NCBI GenBank assembly: GCA_009779205.1
Contig: WRER01000002.1
Span: 1-16,646 of the forward strand
Length of the DNA stretch: 16,646 nucleotides
DNA from: Methanobacteriota archaeon
GTDB taxonomy: Archaea > Halobacteriota > Methanomicrobia > Methanomicrobiales > Methanospirillaceae
Direction of reading: 5' to 3'
This document shows positions 1-7,541 of the stretch, in pieces; within the stretch, counting starts at the first letter, position 1, and every line of letters begins with the position of its first letter. The notes under the pieces are model-generated. The model was not told the DNA's origin and searched no databases. It was given only the letters and a program-made list of their open reading frames with translations. A program made the position numbers and the translations under genes.

Positions 1-1016
1 ACATTTGCTGCGATAACACCTTCTGCAACCTCATCACATCGTGTAATTCCTCCAAGGAGGTTTACAACAATGATTTTGATATTTGGGAGTTTTTCAATAA
101 CCTGAAGAGCACGCTTTACCCGCTCTTTATCTGCACCTCCTCCGATATCTAAAAAGTTTGCAGGCTTGCCTCCTGATTGGTGAACCAGATCCAGTGTTGC
201 CATGGTCAGCCCTGCACCATTTCCAATTACACCAATATCTCCATCAAGTTCTACAAACGAAAAACCATACTCTTCCGCTTCTTGCTCAAGTCGTGATAAA
301 TCGCGATTTTGTGTAATATCTTGCCGATACAAGGCATTGTCATCCAAAATAATTTTTGCATCAGCTGCATACACTCCATCAGGTGTAATTACCAGGGGAT
401 TCACCTCAACAAGTATGCAATCCTTTTCGTGGAAGATCCGGTACAGAGTGTTTACTATCTGCTTGATTTCTGCAACAATTGGTGCATCAATATCAACATG
501 CTCTGCGACTTCTTGTAACCCTTTTTGATTGACAATATGGCGTGAGATATAATCAGGAATCGTTTCACACAGAGGAAATACATTGTTTTTTCTGATGGAA
601 GAGGGATGATTTCGTGCGAGTTCTTCAATGTCAACCCCTCCATCATCAGCAAAGAGGATAATAGGAGATTTTTTCTGGCGATCAATGGTTATTGAGACAT
701 AACACTCATGCAAAACAGATAATCGTCCTTCAATGAGGACTCTCTCAACAGGAACACCTTTCAGCTCTGAACCAAGCAAACGCTGACATGCCTCCTGAAT
801 TGCAGTAGGTGAGGCGTCATCGGGTGAGATCCATACTCCACCTGCTTTGCCACGCCCGCCAACGTCTACCAGGGCTTTGACTACGACCTTCTCTCCAACC
901 TTTTCTCGAATTTTTTCAAGACTGTCTTCGGTCCAAGCATCCAGCACTATATGCTCTGCAATTTTTATGCCATACTCAGCAAATATCTTCTTTGCCTCGT
1001 CTTCCATCAATTTCAT
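1..1016 (-). CDS. sucC: Succinyl-CoA synthetase (succinate-CoA ligase) beta subunit, 3' end cut by window edge
   Basis: Beta subunit of the enzyme that interconverts succinate + CoA + NTP and succinyl-CoA; the phosphohistidine alpha subunit (SucD) would be expected just beyond the left edge. I translated 338 codons without a stop from ATG at 1016. The N-terminal ATP-grasp part shows KALVDVGGRGKAGGV near residues 46-60. Further on are LVEVNPLVITPDG (about residue 222), the CoA-ligase part with GNGAGLTMATLD and NFLDIGGGAD, and NLLGGITRCDEVA near the edge. Family members are about 360-390 aa, so roughly 25-50 residues are missing. GGGGAG lies 6 nt upstream of this ATG, which decides the start over the internal ATG at residue 4. 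It is the last visible gene of the fum-kor-suc operon, 34 nt after korC, and would supply succinyl-CoA to KorABCD. Confidence 0.95.
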   Translation of the reverse strand, partial: MKLMEDEAKKIFAEYGIKIAEHIVLDAWTEDSLEKIREKVGEKVVVKALVDVGGRGKAGGVWISPDDASPTAIQEACQRLLGSELKGVPVERVLIEGRLSVLHECYVSITIDRQKKSPIILFADDGGVDIEELARNHPSSIRKNNVFPLCETIPDYISRHIVNQKGLQEVAEHVDIDAPIVAEIKQIVNTLYRIFHEKDCILVEVNPLVITPDGVYAADAKIILDDNALYRQDITQNRDLSRLEQEAEEYGFSFVELDGDIGVIGNGAGLTMATLDLVHQSGGKPANFLDIGGGADKERVKRALQVIEKLPNIKIIVVNLLGGITRCDEVAEGVIAAN

Positions 1017-1050
1017 ATATATCTCCCCACCAAACCCTCTGCTCTGGATA

Positions 1051-1587
1051 TTATGCTTTTATTTTTTCAATTATTTCAAAGCCCTGTGTCATAGCTTTTA
1101 AGTTTAGTTCTTCTGTGCCTTTCGGAACACTGGATAAGATGCCTTCTTTTAATGCCTCTCTTCCAATCACTCCAGTTGCTGCAACTAATGCTCCAAGCAT
1201 AATGATATTTGCTACAATCACTCGACCGAGTTCTTCTTTTGCAACACGGCTTGCCGGAACCTCGTAGTATGTACAGTTTGGACGATCATGTACAAGGCCA
1301 CTGTCAAGCACCACTATAGCATCTGACTTTGCCTTTGTACCATATTTGTCAAAACTATCCTGACTCATAATCACATAGATATCTGGATCTGTTACTTTTG
1401 GATACAAGATATCTGCATCATCAAGAACGACTGCACTCGTTGCTGAACCACCTCGAGCTTCCGGTCCATAGACCTGCGTCTGCACTACATATTTATCGGC
1501 ATAGATCGCTGCTGCTTTTCCAAAGATCACAGCAGCGGTAACGATCCCCTGACCACCAAATCCTGCAAATCTGATCTCAGTTCTCAT
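1051..1587 (-). CDS. korC: 2-oxoglutarate:ferredoxin oxidoreductase, gamma subunit
   Basis: Gamma subunit of the four-subunit 2-oxoacid:ferredoxin oxidoreductase. In the reductive direction the complex carboxylates succinyl-CoA to 2-oxoglutarate using reduced ferredoxin. The 178-aa length is usual for a free-standing gamma subunit. The family signature GFGGQGI is at residues 9-15, followed by the typical QTQVYGPEARGG segment. The start ATG overlaps the korB stop by 4 nt (ATGA), pointing to translational coupling. The 2-oxoglutarate specificity is inferred from the adjacent sucC and fumarase genes; motifs alone do not separate it from other 2-oxoacid oxidoreductases. Confidence 0.93.
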   Translation of the reverse strand: MRTEIRFAGFGGQGIVTAAVIFGKAAAIYADKYVVQTQVYGPEARGGSATSAVVLDDADILYPKVTDPDIYVIMSQDSFDKYGTKAKSDAIVVLDSGLVHDRPNCTYYEVPASRVAKEELGRVIVANIIMLGALVAATGVIGREALKEGILSSVPKGTEELNLKAMTQGFEIIEKIKA

Positions 1588-2381
1588 GTTTTCCCTCCCA
1601 TGACAGGGCGACTCCGTTTCACATACTCGCCAACAATGAATGTCTCAGGTGGGATTTTTTTCCCTTCTTCTTCCATTCTTCTTGCTTTTTGAAGAAGCAT
1701 TGCGTTTTTCCGAAGGTAACTCGCATGTTCAACTCCCTCCCCAATTTTATTTTTATTTCCAAATGAGGTAGGACACTGACAAAGCACCTCTATGAAGGAA
1801 AGACCAGGTGTCTCTATTCCTGTAATCACAGCATTACGCAGCTCTTTGACATGATAGGATGTCCAGCGTGCGACATAATTTGCACCTGCACCGACTGCGA
1901 GCTCACACAAGTCAAATGGCGTCTCCTGTGCTCCATATGGTGTGGTAGTAGACAGCTTTCCAATAGGTGTGCATGGGCTTCCCTGTCCTCCAGTCATGCC
2001 ATATATCTGATTATTCATGCACACAACAGTCATATCGATATTTCTGCGGCACGCATGAATGAAGTGATTTCCACCAATAGCTGCGAGATCTCCATCTCCT
2101 GTATAGACAATAACGTCAAACTCCGGGCGCCCAAGCTTCACACCTGTTGCAAATGCGAGTGCACGACCATGTGTTGTGTGCAAGGAATCACTTGCCATAT
2201 ATCCGGGAGCTCTGGAAGAACAACCGATTCCTGAGAGAAAGACCGTTTTATCGATATCGAGGTCCAGGTGAAAAACAGCATCAACAACGCAGTTAATAAT
2301 TGTTCCATTTCCGCACCCCACGCAAAAAATATGGGGAAGACGGTCCTTTCTGAACCAATCCTCTTTTACCTGCGCTTTCAT
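1584..2381 (-). CDS. korB: 2-oxoglutarate:ferredoxin oxidoreductase, beta (TPP-binding) subunit
   Basis: Thiamine-diphosphate-binding subunit of KorABCD, 265 aa, a normal length. The N-terminal FCVGCGNGTI motif (residues 19-28) supplies conserved cysteines. The TPP/Mg motif starts with GDGD at residues 95-98 and ends with NNQIYGMTGGQ (123-133), as in archaeal 2-oxoacid oxidoreductase beta chains. The gene overlaps korA upstream and korC downstream by 4 nt each (ATGA junctions), so the three subunits are probably translated in a coupled way. No odd features seen. Confidence 0.95.
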   Translation of the reverse strand: MKAQVKEDWFRKDRLPHIFCVGCGNGTIINCVVDAVFHLDLDIDKTVFLSGIGCSSRAPGYMASDSLHTTHGRALAFATGVKLGRPEFDVIVYTGDGDLAAIGGNHFIHACRRNIDMTVVCMNNQIYGMTGGQGSPCTPIGKLSTTTPYGAQETPFDLCELAVGAGANYVARWTSYHVKELRNAVITGIETPGLSFIEVLCQCPTSFGNKNKIGEGVEHASYLRKNAMLLQKARRMEEEGKKIPPETFIVGEYVKRSRPVMGGKT

Positions 2382-3493
2382 CTCTGCCCTCCAGCCGTTT
2401 TATATGCATTTGCAACCTCTTGCAATTCCTGTGCCGTATGGAGATCTCCACCTATCTTTCCAACAGAGACGACTGGGATTGCAGTATGGCGCTCGATTTC
2501 ACGCGATATCATACCAAGATTCATCTCCGGTACGATGAATGTTGTCACGTTTTTAAATTGCTTTAACACTTCTTCAGGAAATGGCCAGACGATGCGTAAT
2601 CTCAGATATCCAATTGCCTTATCCTGTGCTGCAAGCTGTTGAACTGTTCGAGCCGGTACACCATAGCAAATAAAGATAATCTTTGCATCCGGGTTTACGA
2701 TCTCATAATCTGCTATTTCATGTCGCCTGCTCTCGATCTTGTGTACTAATCGTTTTATGAGCATCTCGTGACGCTGATAGCTTGATGAATCCGGATATCC
2801 TCGCTCGTCGTGGGTAAGTCCTGTTACATGTATCCTTTGCCCTGAGCCGAATGGTAAGAATCCAGGGATATCTGATTCATCAGTTCCAAATGGAAGATCT
2901 GTTGGCTTTGCAGGTTTTGGGCGAATTATCTCTACTGAGTCCGGGATGAGAATACGCTCACGCATATGTCCGATGATCTCATCTGTCATGACGAAAACAG
3001 GGCATCTGAATTGATCTGAGAGGTTGAAGGCTTTCACCGTCAGTTCAAAACACTCCTGCACAGTTGCCGGGCATAAAGCAATAATGGAATAGTCTCCATG
3101 GGATCCATACCTTGCCTGCATCATATCTCCCTGAGCTGCCATTGTTGGCTGCCCGGTAGAGGGACCGCCTCGTTGTACATTGACAATAACACATGGTGTC
3201 TCAGTCATGAAGGCATACCCAATATTTTCCATCATTAATGAAAAACCCGGTCCGCTTGTTGCTGTCATTGATCTGGCTCCAGTCCATGCAGCTCCGATAG
3301 CGCATGCAATTCCTGCAATCTCGTCTTCCATCTGGATGAAACATCCACCTTCAATTTTTGGAAGAGCCGCTGCCATGTACTCTGCTACTTCTGTTGATGG
3401 AGTGATAGGGTATCCTCCAAAAAATGTGCAACCCGCTGCAATTGCTCCTTTTCCACATGCAATATTACCTTGTACAAATTCAAGTTGTGACAT
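2378..3493 (-). CDS. korA: 2-oxoglutarate:ferredoxin oxidoreductase, alpha subunit
   Basis: Alpha subunit (pyrimidine-binding and transketolase C-terminal-like domains) of the 2-oxoacid:ferredoxin oxidoreductase, 371 aa, close to other archaeal KorA. The diagnostic YPITPSTE motif is at residues 28-35, followed by MEDEIAGIACAIGAAWTGA and TATSGPGFSLM. The C-terminal part has the YGVPARTV and VPEMNLGMI segments typical of the family. No Shine-Dalgarno is visible before ATG 3493, and a 44-nt gap separates it from korD, the longest gap in the operon. The 3' end overlaps korB by 4 nt. Confidence 0.95.
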   Translation of the reverse strand: MSQLEFVQGNIACGKGAIAAGCTFFGGYPITPSTEVAEYMAAALPKIEGGCFIQMEDEIAGIACAIGAAWTGARSMTATSGPGFSLMMENIGYAFMTETPCVIVNVQRGGPSTGQPTMAAQGDMMQARYGSHGDYSIIALCPATVQECFELTVKAFNLSDQFRCPVFVMTDEIIGHMRERILIPDSVEIIRPKPAKPTDLPFGTDESDIPGFLPFGSGQRIHVTGLTHDERGYPDSSSYQRHEMLIKRLVHKIESRRHEIADYEIVNPDAKIIFICYGVPARTVQQLAAQDKAIGYLRLRIVWPFPEEVLKQFKNVTTFIVPEMNLGMISREIERHTAIPVVSVGKIGGDLHTAQELQEVANAYKTAGGQR

Positions 3494-3537
3494 GCTACTA
3501 ATGCTCTGTTATTGTTTTACACTCTCTCATTCATCGG

Positions 3538-3816
3538 TCAATATTCAATCATTATTTCAGGCTTTTTATATTGTGACACTGTTTCCCATGATATCGCTTG
3601 ATCAGGACAGATCAATGCGCATGTTCCGCATAACTGGCGCCCGTAGAGATCCTGAAGTCGGCAATTTGTACATCGTCCAGGTTTATACAGTTTTGGAATA
3701 TAAATGCCCCGCCTGTTTGGGGTTGTTCCGATCTGAAAGATCCTGTAAGGACAGATTATCGTGCAGAGATTGCATCCCTTACACAGGGTTTCATTAATGG
3801 TGAGTTGTTTCATCAT
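3538..3816 (-). CDS. korD: 2-oxoglutarate:ferredoxin oxidoreductase, delta (ferredoxin-like) subunit
   Basis: Small 4Fe-4S ferredoxin-type subunit (92 aa) that probably carries electrons between ferredoxin and the TPP site. The first cluster is canonical: CKGCNLCTIICP, Cys 12, 15, 18 and 22. The second is not: Cys 49 and 52 are followed by a 10-residue stretch (RLQDLYGRQL) before Cys 63, 66 and 70-Pro. This gives five cysteines and a loop inside the usual CxxCxxCxxxCP. The gene lies 25 nt after fumB and 44 nt before korA in the usual D-A-B-C order. Two ATG codons start the frame (3816 and 3813) and I cannot decide between them; no Shine-Dalgarno is seen. Confidence 0.9.
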   Translation of the reverse strand: MMKQLTINETLCKGCNLCTIICPYRIFQIGTTPNRRGIYIPKLYKPGRCTNCRLQDLYGRQLCGTCALICPDQAISWETVSQYKKPEIMIEY

Positions 3817-3841
3817 GATATCAAATATTTTGATTTATTTG

Positions 3842-4384
3842 TTAGATAGGGTACATTTGTTCGAATGTCGTTTTTGACTTGTCATCTATTTCAGCAAAGA
3901 GTGAGTTCTCGTGGCTGTCGATACCAACAATAAGAGGGAGTTTATTCAATGTAAGCTCCCAGATCGCTTCTGCCATACCGAGATCAGGATAGTGTACACC
4001 TTTCAGCTGCATATGTGTTGCTGCAAGCACTGCACATCCACCTGTAAATGAAAAATACACTCCTCTGTCACGAAGCTGTTCTACAACAGCCGCTGACATT
4101 CCTCCTTTTCCGATAAGTCCGCGAACACCAGCGTCAAGTACTGGCCCTGTCAGTGGGTTCATACGTGCAGAGGTTGTGGGACCTGCTGCGATGATTTCTT
4201 GATCCTTTATGACCGGCCCGCAGTGGTAAATTACTGCACCTTGTGGATCAAATGGAATTCCCTCCTCTTGCATACGCAGGTGTGCTTCATCTCGTGCGGT
4301 ATAGATTGTTCCAGAGAGGTAGATAGCATCACCTGCGTGGAGGGAATATATCTCATCTCCGAGTGGGGTTATTAGTTCACGCAT
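3842..4384 (-). CDS. fumB: Fumarate hydratase class I, beta subunit (C-terminal domain type)
   Basis: Beta subunit of the two-subunit Fe-S fumarase that interconverts malate and fumarate. At 180 aa it matches the separate C-terminal domain found in archaea and some anaerobic bacteria. Visible signatures are GDAIYLSGTIYTARDEAH near the N terminus, GPTTSARM, LIGKGGM and FTGGCAVLAA. The start ATG overlaps the end of fumA by 13 nt, with GAGG shortly upstream inside fumA, which supports coupled translation of the two subunits. The naming (alpha = N-terminal, beta = C-terminal) follows archaeal annotation habit; the protein is not the E. coli FumB isozyme. Confidence 0.94.
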   Translation of the reverse strand: MRELITPLGDEIYSLHAGDAIYLSGTIYTARDEAHLRMQEEGIPFDPQGAVIYHCGPVIKDQEIIAAGPTTSARMNPLTGPVLDAGVRGLIGKGGMSAAVVEQLRDRGVYFSFTGGCAVLAATHMQLKGVHYPDLGMAEAIWELTLNKLPLIVGIDSHENSLFAEIDDKSKTTFEQMYPI

Positions 4385-5229
4385 GGAATTCCCTCAATTT
4401 CAACTTCTTCGGTTGCCCGACGACATGCCCAGCATTGGATATTTACTGCAACGGGAAGCGATGCTGTATGACATCCTGCTGTCTTTATTTTGACTGCAAG
4501 ACAAGTTGTCGCACCTCCAAGTCCCATAGGGCCGATGCCAAGGCTGTTAATCTCATCGCACATCGCTTCTTCCTGAAGTGTCATGGAGTCAATTGGTTCG
4601 AGGAGGGCTTCTTTGGCGAGAGCTGCACAGGTGTCAAATGTACCTCCGATCCCTACCCCAACAACAATTGGTGGACATGGCCTTCCTCCCGCAAGCAGTG
4701 CGGTTTCTGTGACAAATCGTTTGATGCCTTCTTTTTCTGTTGGAAGAAACATCTTGATTCGAGAGGCATTTTCAGACCCTGCACCTTTTGGAAATGCTGT
4801 TATCGTACACTTTTCTCCAGGGAGGATATGAATGGGCGGCATGTCTATGCCAACATTGTTATTTGTGTTATGTCTTGTCTCCGGGTCAACGAGATTTGGC
4901 CGAAGAGGAACTTGTTCTGTTGCTTTGATGACACCAGCCATGATTGCAGCGCGCATATTTTTTGTAAATGCAACTCCATCCGGCATTGTTACATACAAGA
5001 CTGGAATTCCTGTGTCTTGACACATCGGGGCCTGTTTTTCCTCGGCTAGCTGTATATTCTGCAAGATATGACCGAGTATTTCACGGGCAACTGAAAGCTG
5101 CTCGCGTTCATATGCTTGTTCAAGGCGATGTTTTACATCCCCTGGCAGGTATATCTCAGCTGTTTGAATTGCACGGCAGGTTGCATCTGTTATTTCTCTG
5201 AGTATTGACTCTTCTGCCGTAAGATTCAT
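4372..5229 (-). CDS. fumA: Fumarate hydratase class I, alpha subunit (N-terminal, Fe-S domain type)
   Basis: Alpha subunit of the archaeal two-subunit fumarase; it carries the 4Fe-4S cluster. Conserved elements are APMCQDTG (Cys 70), the NTNNN stretch (121-125), GRPCPP (Cys 185), [20 protein letters not shown] (190-209) and [13 protein letters not shown] (Cys 243). The frame stays open up to 5415, but that upstream part runs into the tRNA gene on the other strand. I take ATG 5229, which gives 285 aa, the normal size, and begins [10 protein letters not shown]. No Shine-Dalgarno is seen. It is the first gene of the fum-kor-suc operon and supplies fumarate for the reductive branch; the fumarate reductase is not in this window. 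Confidence 0.94.
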   Translation of the reverse strand: MNLTAEESILREITDATCRAIQTAEIYLPGDVKHRLEQAYEREQLSVAREILGHILQNIQLAEEKQAPMCQDTGIPVLYVTMPDGVAFTKNMRAAIMAGVIKATEQVPLRPNLVDPETRHNTNNNVGIDMPPIHILPGEKCTITAFPKGAGSENASRIKMFLPTEKEGIKRFVTETALLAGGRPCPPIVVGVGIGGTFDTCAALAKEALLEPIDSMTLQEEAMCDEINSLGIGPMGLGGATTCLAVKIKTAGCHTASLPVAVNIQCWACRRATEEVEIEGIPCVN

Positions 5230-5252
5230 GGTACATATGCGTATCGGTGAAA

Positions 5253-5263
5253 GATAAGCATAA
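5253..5263 (-). promoter_or_regulatory. Candidate TATA-like element of the fumA-korDABC-sucC operon
   Basis: On the minus strand the sequence TTATGCTTATC ends 23 nt before the fumA ATG, the distance expected for an archaeal TATA box on a leaderless or nearly leaderless transcript. A more distant TATA-like match (5322-5331) is better assigned to the tRNA on the plus strand. The match is weak and no clear BRE is visible. Confidence 0.3.
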
Positions 5264-5321
5264 GGGTATTTTGTTTTGTTTTTCAGTGCCTTTGTGGATA
5301 TCTTTTTACGTTTCCATTTCC

Positions 5322-5331
5322 TACATATAAG
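5322..5331 (+). promoter_or_regulatory. Candidate TATA box of the tRNA-Ala gene
   Basis: TACATATAAG ends 27 nt before the mature tRNA 5' end, consistent with archaeal tRNA promoters that start a few nucleotides upstream of the tRNA. It lies in the 129-bp spacer shared with the divergent fumA operon. Confidence 0.45.
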
Positions 5332-5358
5332 ACGGCACATTACAGCCATATATTGCAT

Positions 5359-5430
5359 GGGCCGGTAGATCAGTGGTAGATCGCTACCTTGGCATGGTAG
5401 AGGCCGCGGGTTCAATTTCCGCTCGGTCCA
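5359..5430 (+). tRNA. tRNA-Ala, anticodon GGC
   Basis: A complete 72-nt cloverleaf can be folded by eye. The acceptor stem GGGCCGG pairs with TCGGTCC and includes the G3:U70 wobble that identifies alanine tRNA; the discriminator is A. The D stem is GATC/GATC with loop AGTGGTA. The anticodon stem CTACC/GGTAG closes the loop TTGGCAT, with anticodon GGC at 5391-5393. The variable loop has 5 nt, and the T stem GCGGG/TCCGC closes TTCAATT. CCA is not encoded and no intron is present. A run of T residues follows (5434-5437). GGC read with G3:U70 makes alanine secure; glycine (GCC) can be excluded. Confidence 0.95.
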
Positions 5431-5509
5431 TATCTTTTCTCTGTTGTGAGTTTGTTGTATAACATTTCGTTATGTACTTGTATACACAATAGAAATAAGA
5501 AGTAGAGAG

Positions 5510-6640
5510 ATGACGGCTCCGGTGTATTATGGGAAACAGTTATCAAATTATCATAATTTGTTTCTCTTGGCATGTCTGACATTTTTTGCAATGCTGTTGC
5601 TTACAGGATCAACATCTGCAGAATGCACTCCTGTGCAAACTCCTTCGATTTTCTATTCAAATGAGCAGCACGATTTCATTACATTTCAATATTCATTTCG
5701 ATATCCGTTCAAAACTGGAATAATGACTGAAATGAAGATATCATTGAACCGCCTGCTCTATGAAGCAGCAAAAAATAGCCCCCGTCAGGTTATATACTCA
5801 GGTGGATGCACTGGGGCACAGAGGGCGGAGCACGAAATAAAAAGAGCTCTTGATGAAAAACAAAATGAGGCTTATTCTGCAATAAATGATGAGCTCACAA
5901 GACTTCAAGGGAACTTTGATCAAGCTGGGCTCACAAATAGCGTAGATACATTTTTTCCTGTACTTTTGACATTTGTTGGATCTTTTTCAGATGACCCGGA
6001 TAGTATTGGAGATAAGTTCCCAATTCAGACTATTTACGAGCGCAAAGGCTCTTTAACTGATAAAATCTGGCTTTTGCTAGGACTTATGGGGGATAAGGGG
6101 TACAATGCTGCTGTGATTTATTATGGCTCGTCCATTATTCCGGCAGTGTATGGAACAAGTTGTACTGGAAAAGATGGGTATCTGTTCATCGATATTACGG
6201 AGCAGACAATAGGAAAGAGACCAAAGCGTTATGCATCTGTTGATCCAATTGCAATTATTCCATTCGGCCATGGAACAAAGCAATATCAGCCTGCAACATG
6301 CGTTCCTGATAGAGATATTCTTTCCAAATTGCGTGCTTCTCCACCAATGGATATTGCAATTACAACGACAAATACATCTGTACAAGGAGAAGGACAAAAA
6401 AATAGTGCTGGTTCTGAGTTGTTGGGAAAGAACACAGATCAGTACGCCACACTCTCTGAATTGATACAAATAATTCAGGAAGGACATGAGGAACTATGGG
6501 TCTGGAATAATCTTGGCGTGAGATACACTGAGCAGAACAGATTTGCTGAAGCAGAAAATGCTTTTAATCGGGCACTGGAAATAGATCCGACATCAGTTGA
6601 AGTATTAGCTAATTTGGCATATATTCTTGGCAATACATAA
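5510..6640 (+). CDS. Exported protein with degenerate transglutaminase-like region and C-terminal TPR
   Basis: Unnamed 376-aa protein, probably secreted or membrane-tethered. Residues 17-37 form a hydrophobic signal/anchor ending near STSAE. Residues about 170-235 resemble archaeal exported transglutaminase-like domains: PIQTIYERKG, then KIWLLLGLMGDKGYNAAVIYYG, then GYLFIDITEQTIG. At the usual catalytic Cys position (G-D-C-E-D type motif) it reads GSLTD, and the segment that normally holds the catalytic His reads YGSSIIPAVYG, so the domain looks catalytically dead. A TPR hairpin (WNNLGVRYTEQNRFAEAEN, residues 332-350, and on) closes the protein. The start was chosen because the signal peptide begins shortly after it; a weak purine-rich stretch precedes the ATG. 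The family call rests on pattern memory only. Confidence 0.6.
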   Translation: MTAPVYYGKQLSNYHNLFLLACLTFFAMLLLTGSTSAECTPVQTPSIFYSNEQHDFITFQYSFRYPFKTGIMTEMKISLNRLLYEAAKNSPRQVIYSGGCTGAQRAEHEIKRALDEKQNEAYSAINDELTRLQGNFDQAGLTNSVDTFFPVLLTFVGSFSDDPDSIGDKFPIQTIYERKGSLTDKIWLLLGLMGDKGYNAAVIYYGSSIIPAVYGTSCTGKDGYLFIDITEQTIGKRPKRYASVDPIAIIPFGHGTKQYQPATCVPDRDILSKLRASPPMDIAITTTNTSVQGEGQKNSAGSELLGKNTDQYATLSELIQIIQEGHEELWVWNNLGVRYTEQNRFAEAENAFNRALEIDPTSVEVLANLAYILGNT

Positions 6641-6916
6641 AACCTAATTTCCTGGATTTTATACACATGCCTTCATATAAAGCCAATATCCTCAGTGCAA
6701 CTGCTGAAACACTACCAAACCATTAGCCCACCACCCACTCCTGATTTTAGCTTGTATCTGTTGCCTCTGGTCTACAGACCATTCCTTAATAAAGTTGCGA
6801 TATTTTGTAAAAGTGCATTTTTTACGATTCAATTTTCAGAAAACTGTGTTAATTATGAGAAGAAGCCTGAAAAGCCAAAGCATTTCCTGACATTTTTCAA
6901 AAACTGCATTGTATCG
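6641..6916. other. AT-rich intergenic stretch without a convincing gene
   Basis: This convergent spacer lies between the TPR-protein gene and the terminator of the minus-strand DUF655 gene. It contains a 74-codon plus-strand reading frame (6695-6919) of low complexity, with no ribosome binding site and no family resemblance, which I do not call. I see no tRNA, clear repeat or promoter here. Confidence 0.5.
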
Positions 6917-6918
6917 TG

Positions 6919-6971
6919 AAAAAAAGCAAAAAAAGAGGGTGTATTGTGGTAATACGTTGTTGTATTACCGC
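6919..6971 (-). terminator. Hairpin plus T-tract terminator of the trx-ccdA-pus10-rpl21e-rpoF-DUF655 run
   Basis: Arms 6946-6955 and 6962-6971 form a 10-bp stem (one G-T wobble) around a 6-nt loop. The stem includes the TAA stop of the DUF655 gene. Reading on the minus strand it is followed, after about 10 nt, by two runs of seven T (6928-6934 and 6919-6925). Oligo-T tracts are the usual archaeal termination signal; the added hairpin and its overlap with the stop codon are noteworthy. Confidence 0.7.
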
Positions 6972-7528
6972 GAAGTAAACAAACAGTATTTAACGGTCTG
7001 ATGTTCTTGTAACTCTTGAATTACGCGATTGACAATCTGCTTTTCCGGATGAGGAATGAGTTTAATTCTTTCAGATATATCTGCAAAACTTTCAAACGGC
7101 TTTTTTTCTCGCAGTTCAATAATTTCCCACATTAATTTCTTTCCAATGCCAGGAAGCAGACTTAGCATATGTAATTTCGGAGTAATGGCAATAGATTTAT
7201 TATAGAAGGTTACATACTCTGACTCACGCTCAATGACGATCTTCGTGAGTACAAATGGGAGTTCTTGAACTGCTCCACGACTTAAATCTTCATAAGAGAT
7301 GCGCCGCTTCACACGTTCAATATCTTTGCGTTCTCCTCCTCCGATATATACAGTTTCTCCAATTGCAATATTCAAGTGCTTTGGCATGAGCTCAAGTAAC
7401 TTAAACTGCTCTACGCCAACTGCCTGAACTAAAGGATCACGCTTAAATGTGGACCGCGTATCATCAGAACGACCATTGAGAAGGATGTCAAGTACAACTG
7501 CATTGACCTCCTTTTTGTCTTTTCGCAT
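6965..7528 (-). CDS. DUF655 family protein (OB-like plus helix-hairpin-helix, putative RNA/DNA binding)
   Basis: Conserved archaeal protein of unknown exact role, 187 aa, the usual length. The N-terminal half (about residues 1-100) holds the conserved VLDILLNGRSDD region and GETVYIGGGERKDIERVKRRISY. The C-terminal part contains a helix-hairpin-helix pair beginning LLPGIGKKLMWEIIELREKKP, suggesting nucleic-acid binding. A strong AGGAGGT Shine-Dalgarno precedes ATG 7528, 13 nt after the rpoF stop. In many archaea this gene sits between rpoF and the rRNA dimethyltransferase gene rsmA (ksgA); here a terminator follows at once and no rsmA is seen. Context suggests a translation or transcription role. 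Confidence 0.88.
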   Translation of the reverse strand: MRKDKKEVNAVVLDILLNGRSDDTRSTFKRDPLVQAVGVEQFKLLELMPKHLNIAIGETVYIGGGERKDIERVKRRISYEDLSRGAVQELPFVLTKIVIERESEYVTFYNKSIAITPKLHMLSLLPGIGKKLMWEIIELREKKPFESFADISERIKLIPHPEKQIVNRVIQELQEHQTVKYCLFTSR

Positions 7529-7541
7529 GTATACCTCCTGA

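Noticed and set aside
4363..5049. 228-codon plus-strand frame opposite fumA
   Set aside because: Cysteine/tryptophan-rich antisense shadow of the well-supported fumA gene.
5230..5415. Upstream extension of the fumA frame to ATG 5415
   Set aside because: It would overlap the tRNA-Ala gene, add basic non-conserved residues and exceed the normal alpha-subunit length; ATG 5229 fits the family.
5359..5430. Reading the tRNA as tRNA-Gly
   Set aside because: The anticodon loop is TTGGCAT (GGC, not GCC) and the acceptor stem has the alanine G3:U70 pair.
6695..6919. 74-codon plus-strand frame in the AT-rich spacer
   Set aside because: Low-complexity peptide, no ribosome binding site, no family features, and it runs into the opposite-strand terminator.
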